DNA of 16,505 nt from an uncultured Bacteroidota bacterium (GCA_902578505.1 CACHDD010000016.1:1-16505); one strand, 5' to 3'. Counted from the stretch's first letter, positions 8,901 to 16,102 are shown. Program-made: numbers and translations. Notes: generated by a model from the letters alone, not told the origin.

Positions 8901-9058
8901 GTCCATCTGGAGCTATTTCTTTTGGTGATCTTAATGATAAAGATTCTAAGGTTTATCAAGAGTCTAAAAACAACCGTTCTTACCATGCTCTAGAAGAGAT
9001 AGGTGTTAAGCCAAACATCTTCTACATGACTAAAGTTAGAAACGTAGATAACAAATAA
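5915..9058 (+). CDS. actB: Alternative complex III subunit ActB: molybdopterin-oxidoreductase-like plus Fe-S protein
   Basis: ActB is the large periplasmic subunit that passes electrons from menaquinol at ActC to the ActA haems. It has 1047 residues. A 45-residue N-terminal extension precedes a Tat signal (R50-R51, GRRDFLKFMGF) ending in the lipobox LAAC with Cys69, so a lipid-anchored exported protein is expected. The B1 part (to about residue 740) resembles molybdopterin oxidoreductases but lacks their N-terminal Fe-S cysteine motif. The B2 part is PsrB/NrfC-like, with cysteines at 794/797/800/804, 872/875/880/884, 904/910/914 and 962/965/990/996. Thr907 replaces the second Cys of the third group, matching the [3Fe-4S] plus three [4Fe-4S] content known for this family. 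An EF-hand-like loop (752-763) lies between B1 and B2. The actC ATG follows its TAA after 2 nt. Confidence 0.95.
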   Translation: MANLKRYWSGLDELDQTEAYTSAEGQEFPAAQSVEEFVSDERLNTSTTGRRDFLKFMGFSLTAATLAACETPVIKSIPYVNKPEDVTPGVANYYASTYYDGLDYCNVLVKTREGRPIFVQGNKHSELGHANARVIGSVMSIYDSARLQGPLKDGKPTTWADIDSAVKSSLGSGRSVVLSNTVLSPSLKKAIDSLGAEHVQYDAISYNALRNIHANNFGVDAVPSYDFSKAEVIVSIGADFLNNWLTNTKIESQYSDLRRPERGTLSKHYQFESAMTMTGTNADVRTPITPSDEGNVAAGLLSAINGSSVSNLDEATAARVQEAANSLNGARGKSIVLAAANDEATQTLVAAVNQALGNYGSTLDLENPSLAFRGDDAATAQLVTDMNAGKVSTLITLDCNPSYDLPNADDFNAGLAKVKTSVSMSGISDETASRSTYVAPNHHYLESWNDLSLNSGRVDLVQPSIAPLFDTRAAGESMLVWAGASNSDWYTYIRTNYNVEYKADALYNDANWNSAVHDGYMSVDAVSSAPIYSAAISTAAAASEVASRKGGAMQLSTYVKPTIGVGNHAANPMLQETPDPVTKITWDNYLTMSRKDMEAMGLNIYIAQENFASLVKLTSNGKSIELPAFMQPGQKPGTVSVALGYGRGASGENIGKAGYQTGENGDHLVDANGNPVPIGVNAFPFTSGSNYDVTIEATGEEYPLASTQIHSTAMGRDSVVKETTIAEYLHEADAIKGEASWNRVIGLNVHEDINHDGVIDARDKKPTSAFDLWHSHAVEEVGHRWGMTIDLSTCTGCSACVTACHIENNVSVVGKDEVRRHRDMHWLRIDRYYSSDYSLEKGAEEGVGVISSYGKMEDPSENPQTVHMPMMCQHCNHAPCETVCPVAATTHSNEGLNQMTYNRCIGTRYCANNCPYKVRRFNWFNYKGHAKFQNFNPASDSLARLVLNPDVTVRARGVMEKCSLCVQRIQSAKLDAKKKNVKLTDDLISCACSDSCPSGAISFGDLNDKDSKVYQESKNNRSYHALEEIGVKPNIFYMTKVRNVDNK
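8168..8203 (+). other. EF-hand/dockerin-like calcium loop in ActB (residues 752-763)
   Basis: The 12 residues DINHDGVIDARD fit the calcium-loop pattern D-x-N-x-D-G-x-I-D-x-x-D at every key position. The loop sits between the B1 and B2 halves of ActB. The motif is seen directly; calcium binding is inferred. Confidence 0.55.
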
Positions 9059-9060
9059 TC

Positions 9061-10437
9061 ATGCAGAGAGAATCAGCAATAAGAGAACCGCTAATCCTAG
9101 GTCATAAAACCTACAAGGACATTACCGACGATGTTGTTAGTCCAATTACTGGAGCTGCATCACTTGGTTGGAAGATTCTAATCACGATCTCATCTATCGT
9201 TGCGCTTTACGGCATTGGATCTATTCTTTATCTATTAGGCACTGGTATCGGTGTTTGGGGATTGAATAAGACTGTAGGTTGGGCTTGGGATATTACAAAC
9301 TTCGTATGGTGGGTAGGTATTGGTCATGCAGGTACACTTATCTCTGCGGTACTTCTACTTTTCCGTCAGAAATGGAGGATGGCAATTAACCGTTCCGCAG
9401 AGGCGATGACCATTTTTGCAGTAATCATGGCGGCAGTTTTCCCTGGGATTCACATGGGTCGTATTTGGCTTGCTTACTGGGTTTTCCCATTGCCAAACCA
9501 ATTCGGTTCTCTTTGGGTAAATTTTAACTCACCACTTCTTTGGGACGTATTCGCAATTTCGACTTACTTCTCTGTTTCATTAGTATTCTGGTACATAGGT
9601 CTTATTCCTGACTTTGCTACTATTCGAGATAGAATGGTAAAACCCTTGCCGAAGAAGATCTACTCAATATTAAGCTTTGGATGGAGTGGTCGTGCAAAGC
9701 ATTGGACTCGTTTTGAAGAAGTGAGTCTTGTACTTGCAGGTATTGCAACACCTCTGGTATTCTCAGTACACTCAATTGTATCGATGGACTTCGCTACTTC
9801 TGTAATACCTGGTTGGCACACTACCATCTTCCCTCCATACTTCGTATCGGGAGCAGTATTCTCAGGTTTCGCGATGGTACAAACGCTTATGCTTATTATG
9901 AGAAAGGCATATAAGCTTGAGGCATACATACACGTGAAGCACGTTGAGTACATGAACATTGTAATTATCGTTACTGGTTCTATTGTAGGTGTGGCTTACT
10001 TAACTGAGCTTTTCATCTCTTGGTACTCAGGTGTAGAATACGAGAGCTATGCATTCATCAACCGTTTTTCAGGTCCTTATAGTTTGGCCTATTGGACGAT
10101 GATGACATGTAACGTAATTAGCCCTCAACTTTTCTGGATTAAGAAAATACGTCGTTCACTAATTGCAACATTCGTCTTGAGTATTGTAGTGAACATCGGT
10201 ATGTGGTTTGAGCGTTACGTAATTATCGTTACATCACTTCACAGAGATTACTTGCCATCAAGCTGGGGAGAATTCTACCCAACGGCAATCGACATAGGAA
10301 TTTTCATCGGTACTCTAGGTATCTTCTCAACTCTATTCTTAATGTTTACTAGGTTCTTCCCAGTACTAGCGTTGAATGAGCTTAAGACTATCCTCAAGTC
10401 AAGCGGTGAATCATACAAGAATCAACTAGACAAATAA
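9061..10437 (+). CDS. actC: Alternative complex III subunit ActC: NrfD/PsrC-family membrane protein
   Basis: ActC is the NrfD-like integral membrane subunit that binds menaquinol close to the ActB [3Fe-4S] cluster and is the proposed site of quinol oxidation. The 458-residue protein has ten predicted membrane helices, at about residues 33-60, 75-101, 112-141, 155-180, 218-245, 252-280, 293-322, 337-360, 363-392 and 411-440. The N-terminus has the conserved form REPLILGHKTYKDITDDV, and helix 3 carries PGIHMGRIWLAYW, highly typical of ActC. Its length is normal. It begins 2 nt after actB, without a Shine-Dalgarno of its own, so translational coupling to actB is likely. The pairing with ActB mirrors PsrB/PsrC. 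The main alternative, a generic NrfD of another respiratory complex, is excluded by the complete act gene order. Confidence 0.95.
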   Translation: MQRESAIREPLILGHKTYKDITDDVVSPITGAASLGWKILITISSIVALYGIGSILYLLGTGIGVWGLNKTVGWAWDITNFVWWVGIGHAGTLISAVLLLFRQKWRMAINRSAEAMTIFAVIMAAVFPGIHMGRIWLAYWVFPLPNQFGSLWVNFNSPLLWDVFAISTYFSVSLVFWYIGLIPDFATIRDRMVKPLPKKIYSILSFGWSGRAKHWTRFEEVSLVLAGIATPLVFSVHSIVSMDFATSVIPGWHTTIFPPYFVSGAVFSGFAMVQTLMLIMRKAYKLEAYIHVKHVEYMNIVIIVTGSIVGVAYLTELFISWYSGVEYESYAFINRFSGPYSLAYWTMMTCNVISPQLFWIKKIRRSLIATFVLSIVVNIGMWFERYVIIVTSLHRDYLPSSWGEFYPTAIDIGIFIGTLGIFSTLFLMFTRFFPVLALNELKTILKSSGESYKNQLDK

Positions 10438-10444
10438 TACCATC

Positions 10445-10975
10445 ATGAACAAGGTATTCCACGTCATGTACGACGACGACGATAAGCTACTAGAGGCTGC
10501 TCGTGAATTAGTTGGAAAGGGTGTACACGTGAACGACGTTTACTCACCATTCCCAATTCACGGAATTGATCCAATTATCGGAGTTAAAAGAACACGTTTG
10601 GCAATAGCATCATTTATGTATGCAATGACAGGTACATCACTAGCATTACTTGGCATGTGGTATTTTATGATTTCGGATTGGCCTATGAATATTGGAGGTA
10701 AGCCAAGTTTCTCTCTATTTGAAAACATTCCAGCTTTCATTCCAGTAACATTTGAATTTTCTGTATTATGTGGAGCACACGGTATGGCAATAACATACTT
10801 CCTACGCAATGGTACTCTTCCAGGCATGCCAGCTTCCAATCCAGATCCAAGAACTACAGACGACAAGTTTGTAATTGAGATCAAGACCTCAAACAATGAT
10901 CTTGACGCAAAGAAGCTTGAGGCAGCAATTAAGAAAACAGCTCTTCTCGAGCTAAGCATCAAAGACGTAAAGTAA
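10445..10975 (+). CDS. actD: Alternative complex III subunit ActD (DUF3341 membrane protein)
   Basis: ActD is a small structural membrane subunit without cofactors. The 176-residue protein has a soluble N-terminal segment (FHVMYDDDDKLLEAARELVG), which resembles a small alpha/beta regulatory fold. Two membrane helices follow, at about residues 58-78 and 97-119. The loop after the second contains LPGMPASNPDPRTTDDKFV, close to the DUF3341 consensus. The C-terminal soluble tail ends in LLELSIKDVK. The gene starts 7 nt after actC, and its stop codon overlaps the actE start by one base (TAATG). Identification rests on these motifs plus its position between actC and actE. Confidence 0.92.
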   Translation: MNKVFHVMYDDDDKLLEAARELVGKGVHVNDVYSPFPIHGIDPIIGVKRTRLAIASFMYAMTGTSLALLGMWYFMISDWPMNIGGKPSFSLFENIPAFIPVTFEFSVLCGAHGMAITYFLRNGTLPGMPASNPDPRTTDDKFVIEIKTSNNDLDAKKLEAAIKKTALLELSIKDVK

Positions 10976-11619
10976 TGAGGATGCCAAAGAACACAATCAC
11001 TCCAGTAGCAGCTGCAATCACAATGATGTTTGCTTCTTGCGTAAATAACCCAGATAGTCCAGGACTTGAGTACATGCCAGACATGTACCGCTCTCCTGCT
11101 GTTGAAGCTTATGTTGATTACGGTGAGGATCCGTACTACGTTACGGAAGAATTTGCAGCGTCACAGAGAAACACTCCTAGTGCTAGACTACCCGTTGAAG
11201 GAACAATCTCTTTTTCAGGAGAGGATAAGGCATTTAATCTTCCTTACCCATACCCAAACACTCCTGAAGGTTATGAAGCAGCAGGTGCTGAATTAGTATC
11301 ACCTATTGCTTCTTCTGAGGAAAACATTGCAGCTGGAGCTATACTCTACGGTCAAATGTGTACTCAATGTCATGGTGAAGAAGGAAAAGGTGACGGGGCA
11401 ATTTCAAGAAATGGACATATTGTAGGAATCCCTTCCTATTCAGGAAAATTAAAGGATTTACCAGAAGGGAAAATGTATCATACTCTACAATACGGGAAAG
11501 GCCTTATGGGTTCACACGCTTCTCAACTTTCTCAGAAAGATCGTTGGCTAATTATTGAATACATCAAGACGCTTCAGGGCAATGATGTAGCTTCATCTGA
11601 AACAGAAAATAACGACTGA
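10975..11619 (+). CDS. actE: Alternative complex III subunit ActE: monohaem cytochrome c lipoprotein
   Basis: ActE is the membrane-anchored monohaem cytochrome c subunit of the complex. The 214-residue protein has a short signal peptide ending in the lipobox F-A-S-C with Cys22, so it is expected to be a lipoprotein. After an acidic, Tyr/Pro-rich region comes a class I cytochrome c domain with CTQCH at 129-133. A probable axial Met178 lies in the sequence KGLMGSHASQL, and the C-terminal helix is DRWLIIEYIKTLQ. The ATG at 10975 shares one base with the actD stop; a second ATG at 10981 is also possible and changes only two residues. ActF follows 2 nt after the stop. The haem could exchange electrons with ActA or with the CuA domain of CoxB. 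Confidence 0.93.
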   Translation: MRMPKNTITPVAAAITMMFASCVNNPDSPGLEYMPDMYRSPAVEAYVDYGEDPYYVTEEFAASQRNTPSARLPVEGTISFSGEDKAFNLPYPYPNTPEGYEAAGAELVSPIASSEENIAAGAILYGQMCTQCHGEEGKGDGAISRNGHIVGIPSYSGKLKDLPEGKMYHTLQYGKGLMGSHASQLSQKDRWLIIEYIKTLQGNDVASSETENND

Positions 11620-11621
11620 TC

Positions 11622-12821
11622 ATGGAATTCAAATTCGAAGGACGTGCCAAGCTTCTAACCCAAATCTTAATGGTTGTGGGTTTGATCGCTCTTATTGGAG
11701 GTTATCTAACAGATCATTCTCATGGTCACCAAAGATGGTGGGCTAATCTGTTAGTAAATGGTTTCTTCTACTTTTCAATCTCAGTGGCAGCGTTATTCTT
11801 TTACGCATTACAATATGCTACTGAAAGCGCTTGGTCAGTTGTTTTAAAGCGTTTCTTTGAGGCAATGTGGGGTTTCCTGCCTTATGGTGCTGCCGTTATG
11901 GTTATTGTTATAGCTGCGGGTCAATTCCATATGCACCACTTATACCATTGGATGGATCCCACTCTCTACGATCCCACTCACGGTAATTATGACGCTATTA
12001 TTGCTGGAAAGTCTGCATACTTTAACCCAACATTTTTCTGGGGTAGAACAATTGCGTACCTAGCAACTTTCATAGGTTTTGCTCACTTCTTCCGCAAGTG
12101 GTCACTTAAAGAGGATGCAGAGCCAAGTCTTGACTTACACTACTTCCAATTCCGCCGCAGTGCAATGTTCATAGTATTCTTTGCAGTATTCTCTTCTACT
12201 ATGGCTTGGGATTGGGTAATGTCTATTGATACTCACTGGTTCAGTACTCTATTTGGTTGGTACATCTTCTCAGGTATGTGGGTAAGTATGATCATCTTTA
12301 CAAATGTTTGTATGCTTTGGCTTAGGTCAAAAGGATATTTCCAAGACGTTAACGAAAGCCACATGCACGACTTAGGTAAGTGGATGTTTGCGATTGCAAT
12401 GCTTTGGAGCTACCTTTTCTTCAGCCAGTTCATGCTTATTTGGTATTCAAACATTCCAGAGGAGGTTACTTACTACGTTAGCAGATTGTTCTCTGACGAG
12501 TACAGAGTGCCATTCTTAACCATGTTCTTTATAAACTTTGCTGTACCATTCTACGTATTACTACCTAGAGACACGAAACGTAACCCCAAATTCCTTCTGC
12601 CTGTTGCCTTCTTGATTTTTGCAGGTCACTTTGCAGACGTTTACTTACTTGTCATTCCAGGAACATTGTTTAACCACCACGATTTTGGCTTTTTTGAAGT
12701 AGGACTATTCTTAGGTTTCCTAGGACTGTTCATCAACAGAACACTTACTACTTTATCTAAGGCTTCTCTAGTCCCGAAGAATCATCCGATGCTTCAGGAG
12801 TCAAAAGATTTACACTACTGA
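11622..12821 (+). CDS. actF: Alternative complex III subunit ActF: NrfD-like membrane protein
   Basis: ActF is the second NrfD-type membrane subunit, related to ActC, and lies against it in the complex. The 399-residue protein has ten predicted membrane helices, beginning at about residue 9 and ending near residue 385. Helix 3 ends in the His-rich stretch AAGQFHMHHLYHW, and helix 5 carries STMAWDWVMSIDTHW, a strong family signature. A short loop, RKWSLKEDAEPSLDLHYFQF, joins helices 4 and 5. It starts 2 nt after actE; coxB follows 21 nt after its stop. ActF has been discussed as part of possible proton pathways, but the sequence here does not settle that. Confidence 0.94.
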   Translation: MEFKFEGRAKLLTQILMVVGLIALIGGYLTDHSHGHQRWWANLLVNGFFYFSISVAALFFYALQYATESAWSVVLKRFFEAMWGFLPYGAAVMVIVIAAGQFHMHHLYHWMDPTLYDPTHGNYDAIIAGKSAYFNPTFFWGRTIAYLATFIGFAHFFRKWSLKEDAEPSLDLHYFQFRRSAMFIVFFAVFSSTMAWDWVMSIDTHWFSTLFGWYIFSGMWVSMIIFTNVCMLWLRSKGYFQDVNESHMHDLGKWMFAIAMLWSYLFFSQFMLIWYSNIPEEVTYYVSRLFSDEYRVPFLTMFFINFAVPFYVLLPRDTKRNPKFLLPVAFLIFAGHFADVYLLVIPGTLFNHHDFGFFEVGLFLGFLGLFINRTLTTLSKASLVPKNHPMLQESKDLHY

Positions 12822-12828
12822 TCTGATT

Positions 12829-12835
12829 AAGGAAG
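12829..12835 (+). promoter_or_regulatory. Shine-Dalgarno-like sequence before coxB
   Basis: AAGGAAG ends 7 nt before the ATG at 12843 and 10 nt before the adjacent ATG at 12846. Either start is possible and they differ by one Met. Together with the actA site it is one of the few purine-rich ribosome-binding sequences in the operon, consistent with coxB starting translation independently rather than by coupling. Confidence 0.45.
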
Positions 12836-12842
12836 AATTCTC

Positions 12843-14288
12843 ATGATGAAACTCCTAATACTTTTAGTCATTGTTGTAGGCATCATTGCTGTCGCACAAC
12901 TTGCAAAGGTTTATCGCCTTTCGGCAGAACTACGTGGCAAGCGCCAAGAAGATATCTCAGAAGCAGACACTAAGCTTCAGGGGACTCTTTGGATCGTTTT
13001 TATGGTCCTTCTTTTCGGAACGACGATTTTCCAAATGGTGCGGTACGGATACTGTATGCCTCCAGTAGCTTCTGAACATGGTGTCGAGTACGACATGTTG
13101 ATGAAGTTCAACCTTTATTTAATTCTATTTGTTTACTTCTTAGTTAATGCACTTCTATTCATCTTCGCTAACAAGTACCGTTACGATAAGAATAGAAAAG
13201 CATACTTCTTTCCTCACGATAACAGATTAGAGCTTGTTTGGACGATTATTCCAGCTTTAGTGATGGCAGTAATTATTATCTACGGTCTAAGAACTTGGAT
13301 AGATATGACTGGCGAGGCAAAGGATGATGCAATTAAAGTTGAGTTGTACTCAAAACAATTTGACTGGACTGCTAGATACCCTGGAAATGACGGAGAGTTT
13401 GGTGTAACAGATTTCAACACGATTACTTCTACAAACCCTCTTGGGATTGTTACAAATGAAGGTGTTGATGAAGCGATGGCTAAGATCGATGAAAAGATTG
13501 CATCGCTTAGCAAGGAGCTTGAATTTGAAAGAGGTCACTTACTTACTGAAAAGGCAAATCTTGAAGCTCAATTAAACCCAACATATCATGTCCACGGTCA
13601 CGACCACGAAGATCACTCAGAAGATCATGATGATGGACATGGACACGATGACCACGCTGAGCATGGAGACGAACATGGAGACAACCACTTTGAAGGCCAC
13701 AACGATGGACATGGCCATGATGACCATGGTCACGAAATGAGCTCAGAACACAAAGCTCATATTGTGCAAAGAATCCACGAAATTGAGGAAATGCTCAACT
13801 CAGGTAAGACTACAATTCTTACTGATGGAGCTATTGAGGTGAAAGAAGATAAAATCTACAGACTTCAGCGCCACAAGCAAAGATTAATTGAACTTGAGCC
13901 ATTCAACTTTGAAAATGAGCTAAGTTCTTGGGATGCTGGAAAAGATGATAAAATTGTTAAAGGTGAGTTCCATTTGCCTGTTGATCAAGAAGTTGATTTT
14001 GTATTCCGTTCGCGTGACGTAATTCACTCAGCTTACATGCCTCACTTTAGAGCCCAAATGAACGCTGTTCCAGGCATCCCAACAAGATTTAAGTTTACAC
14101 CAACTGTAACAACAGATGAGATGAGAGCTCAAACTGGAGATCCTGAATTTGATTATATCCTTTTGTGTAATAAGGTTTGTGGAGCCGCACACTTCAACAT
14201 GGCTATCAAAATTATAATTGATACTCCAGAGGATTACGAGGCTTGGCTTTCTGAACAAAAAGAGTATCTAACTGAAGAAGAGAAATAA
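12843..14288 (+). CDS. coxB: Cytochrome c oxidase subunit II (CuA) with helical hairpin and His-rich insertion
   Basis: CoxB receives electrons at the dinuclear CuA centre. The 481-residue protein has a short N-terminal helix (about 3-23), then hydrophobic segments near 48-67, 84-108 and 129-150, the last ending IIPALVMAVIIIYGLRTW. The cupredoxin domain starts VELYSKQFDWTARYPG. CuA ligands are visible: His395 (DVIHSAYMPHFRAQM), then Cys442, Cys446, His450 and Met453 in CNKVCGAAHFNM. Between the first strands and GEFHLPVDQEVDF lies an insertion of roughly 150 residues: a predicted coiled-coil helix (about 203-245), a His/Asp-rich segment (249-297) and a returning helix (about 299-355). From memory of the family, related Bacteroidota CoxB proteins often have a shorter helical hairpin here; the long His-rich tip looks unusual. 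The coxA ATG follows after 2 nt. Confidence 0.95.
   Translation: MMKLLILLVIVVGIIAVAQLAKVYRLSAELRGKRQEDISEADTKLQGTLWIVFMVLLFGTTIFQMVRYGYCMPPVASEHGVEYDMLMKFNLYLILFVYFLVNALLFIFANKYRYDKNRKAYFFPHDNRLELVWTIIPALVMAVIIIYGLRTWIDMTGEAKDDAIKVELYSKQFDWTARYPGNDGEFGVTDFNTITSTNPLGIVTNEGVDEAMAKIDEKIASLSKELEFERGHLLTEKANLEAQLNPTYHVHGHDHEDHSEDHDDGHGHDDHAEHGDEHGDNHFEGHNDGHGHDDHGHEMSSEHKAHIVQRIHEIEEMLNSGKTTILTDGAIEVKEDKIYRLQRHKQRLIELEPFNFENELSSWDAGKDDKIVKGEFHLPVDQEVDFVFRSRDVIHSAYMPHFRAQMNAVPGIPTRFKFTPTVTTDEMRAQTGDPEFDYILLCNKVCGAAHFNMAIKIIIDTPEDYEAWLSEQKEYLTEEEK
13587..13733 (+). repeat. His/Asp-rich repeat segment in CoxB (residues 249-297)
   Basis: This stretch encodes 49 residues with 17 His and 17 Asp/Glu. 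The octapeptide DGHGHDDH occurs twice, 24 residues apart. The DNA repeats too: 13632-13656 and 13704-13728 match at 22 of 25 bases. A 12-nt unit encoding HGDE/HGDN is repeated in tandem at 13662-13673 and 13674-13685. The pattern points to growth by slippage or duplication of a metal-binding-like sequence. Confidence 0.85.
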
Positions 14289-14290
14289 TT

Positions 14291-16045
14291 ATGGGAGGAC
14301 ATTCACACCACCAAGAGAGCTTCGTTTCGAAGTACATCTTCTCACAAGATCATAAAATGATCTCAAAGCAGTTCTTAATGACTGCTATATTTATGGGAGT
14401 ATTAGCTGTATTGCTATCTGTTTTTTTTAGGCTACAGCTTGGCTGGCCAGGCGAAAGCTTTTCTATTCTTGAAACGTTTTTAGGGAAATGGGCTCCAGGA
14501 GGAGTTCTAGATAGAAATGCTTACTTGGCTTTGGTTACAATCCACGGTACAATTATGGTATTCTTTGTACTTACAGGTGGACTATCAGGCACGTTCGCAA
14601 ACCTTCTTATTCCACTTCAGATTGGTGCTAGAGATATGGCATCAGGATTCCTAAACATGCTTAGCTACTGGTTCTTCCTTGTATCGAGCATCATCATGGT
14701 ATTATCACTATTCCTCGAAGGAGGTGCAGCATCAGGTGGATGGACAATTTACCCTCCGTTAAGTGCTCTTCCACAAGCAATGCCTGGATCAGGAATGGGA
14801 ATGACGTTTTGGTTACTTTCAATGACATTGTTCGTTGTATCATCTCTTCTTGGAGGTCTGAACTACATCGTAACAATCATAAACCTTCGTACGAAGGGTT
14901 TGACAATGTTGAGATTACCACTTACGATTTGGGCTTTATTTGTAACAGCTATTCTAGGTGTTTTATCATTCCCTGTTCTCGTATCAGCGGTAGTACTACT
15001 TATGATGGATAGACTTATGGGTACTGCATTCTTCTTAAGCGACATCCACATAGGTGGAGAAGCATTAGATGTAACCGGTGGTTCACCGATTCTATATCAA
15101 CACCTCTTTTGGTTCCTTGGGCACCCAGAGGTATATATCGTACTTCTTCCAGCATTAGGTATTAGCTCAGAGGTTATCGCAACTAATTCACGTAAGCCAA
15201 TATTTGGATACAAGGCGATGATAGGCTCAATTATTGCGATTGGTTTCCTTTCATTTATCGTTTGGGGACACCATATGTTCATTACTGGAATGAACCCATT
15301 CATTGGATCGGTATTCGTATTTACAACTCTTCTAATTGCGATCCCATCTGCTGTAAAGGCGTTTAACTACATTACAACACTTTGGAAAGGAAACATTCGA
15401 TTCACTCCAGCAATGTTGTTCAGCATAGGTCTTGTCAGCACATTCGTTACTGGTGGACTAACTGGAATCATCCTTGCTGACTCTGCTCTTGACGTTGCAG
15501 TTCATGATACTTACTTCGTGGTTGGACACTTCCACATTGTAATGGGAATGTCAGCAATCTTCGGAATGTTCGCTGGTGTTTATCACTGGTACCCAAAGAT
15601 GTTCGGGACTATGATGAACACAAAGCTTGGATATGCCCACTTCTGGTTAACAATAGTATGTGGTTACGGAGTATTCTTCCCAATGCATTTTGTTGGGCTT
15701 GCTGGTTCGCCAAGAAGATATTACGATGAATCTCAATTTGCATACCTAGATGGTGTTGCTGATCTACAGCCAATCATTTCTGTGTTCGCAATTATTGGTT
15801 CAATCGCTCAGATTCTATTCTTATTCAATTTTTTCTATAATATTTTCAGAGGCCAAAAGGCATCAGAAAATCCTTGGAAGTCAAATACACTTGAGTGGAC
15901 TACACCTGTAGAGCATATTCACGGAAACTGGTCAGGAGATCTTCCTGAAGTTCACCGTTGGGCTTACGATTACAGTAATCCAGATCACGAAGAGGATTTT
16001 GTCCTTCAGACTACCCCAATGAAAAAAGGCGAGCGCACACATTAA
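14291..16045 (+). CDS. coxA: Cytochrome c oxidase subunit I (haem a, haem a3/CuB)
   Basis: CoxA reduces oxygen to water and pumps protons. The 584-residue protein has at least twelve membrane helices. Haem a ligands are His85 (TIHGTIMVFF) and His415; His413 binds haem a3 (VVGHFHIVMG). The CuB ligands are His278, His327 and His328, and Tyr282 in GHPEVY is the expected cross-linked tyrosine. Glu280 in the same motif, Asp115 (GARDMASG) with its flanking Asn residues, and Lys356 (PSAVKAFN) mark intact D and K proton channels of an A1-type enzyme. The His-rich N-terminus, MGGHSHHQ, is short. It starts 2 nt after coxB and is the last gene before the operon terminator. Subunits III and IV and haem-A synthesis genes are not adjacent, so they must be encoded elsewhere. 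Confidence 0.97.
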   Translation: MGGHSHHQESFVSKYIFSQDHKMISKQFLMTAIFMGVLAVLLSVFFRLQLGWPGESFSILETFLGKWAPGGVLDRNAYLALVTIHGTIMVFFVLTGGLSGTFANLLIPLQIGARDMASGFLNMLSYWFFLVSSIIMVLSLFLEGGAASGGWTIYPPLSALPQAMPGSGMGMTFWLLSMTLFVVSSLLGGLNYIVTIINLRTKGLTMLRLPLTIWALFVTAILGVLSFPVLVSAVVLLMMDRLMGTAFFLSDIHIGGEALDVTGGSPILYQHLFWFLGHPEVYIVLLPALGISSEVIATNSRKPIFGYKAMIGSIIAIGFLSFIVWGHHMFITGMNPFIGSVFVFTTLLIAIPSAVKAFNYITTLWKGNIRFTPAMLFSIGLVSTFVTGGLTGIILADSALDVAVHDTYFVVGHFHIVMGMSAIFGMFAGVYHWYPKMFGTMMNTKLGYAHFWLTIVCGYGVFFPMHFVGLAGSPRRYYDESQFAYLDGVADLQPIISVFAIIGSIAQILFLFNFFYNIFRGQKASENPWKSNTLEWTTPVEHIHGNWSGDLPEVHRWAYDYSNPDHEEDFVLQTTPMKKGERTH

Positions 16046-16052
16046 AGAACAC

Positions 16053-16069
16053 ATTTATTCTGAATAAAT
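16053..16069. repeat. 17-bp perfect palindrome just before the operon terminator
   Basis: ATTTATTC at 16053-16060 and GAATAAAT at 16062-16069 are perfect reverse complements around a single T at 16061. The one-base centre makes it a better candidate for a dimeric protein-binding site than for a stable hairpin. It lies 7 nt after the coxA stop, touches the terminator stem and precedes ruvB by 49 nt. Confidence 0.55.
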
Positions 16070-16102
16070 AAACCCCTCGGTACTTCCGAGGGGTTTTCTT
16101 TT
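16070..16102 (+). terminator. Intrinsic terminator of the act-cox operon
   Basis: AAACCCCTCGG (16070-16080) pairs perfectly with CCGAGGGGTTT (16086-16096) around the loop TACTT. The stem is G+C-rich and the T-tract TTTTCTTTT runs over 16094-16102. It is the only strong terminator-like structure in the window and lies 24 nt after coxA, separating the operon from ruvB. Confidence 0.93.

Noticed and set aside
13587..13733. The repeat in coxB as a CRISPR-like or intergenic repeat array
   Set aside because: All units stay in frame, are imperfect and short, have no spacer structure, and encode a coherent His/Asp-rich peptide.
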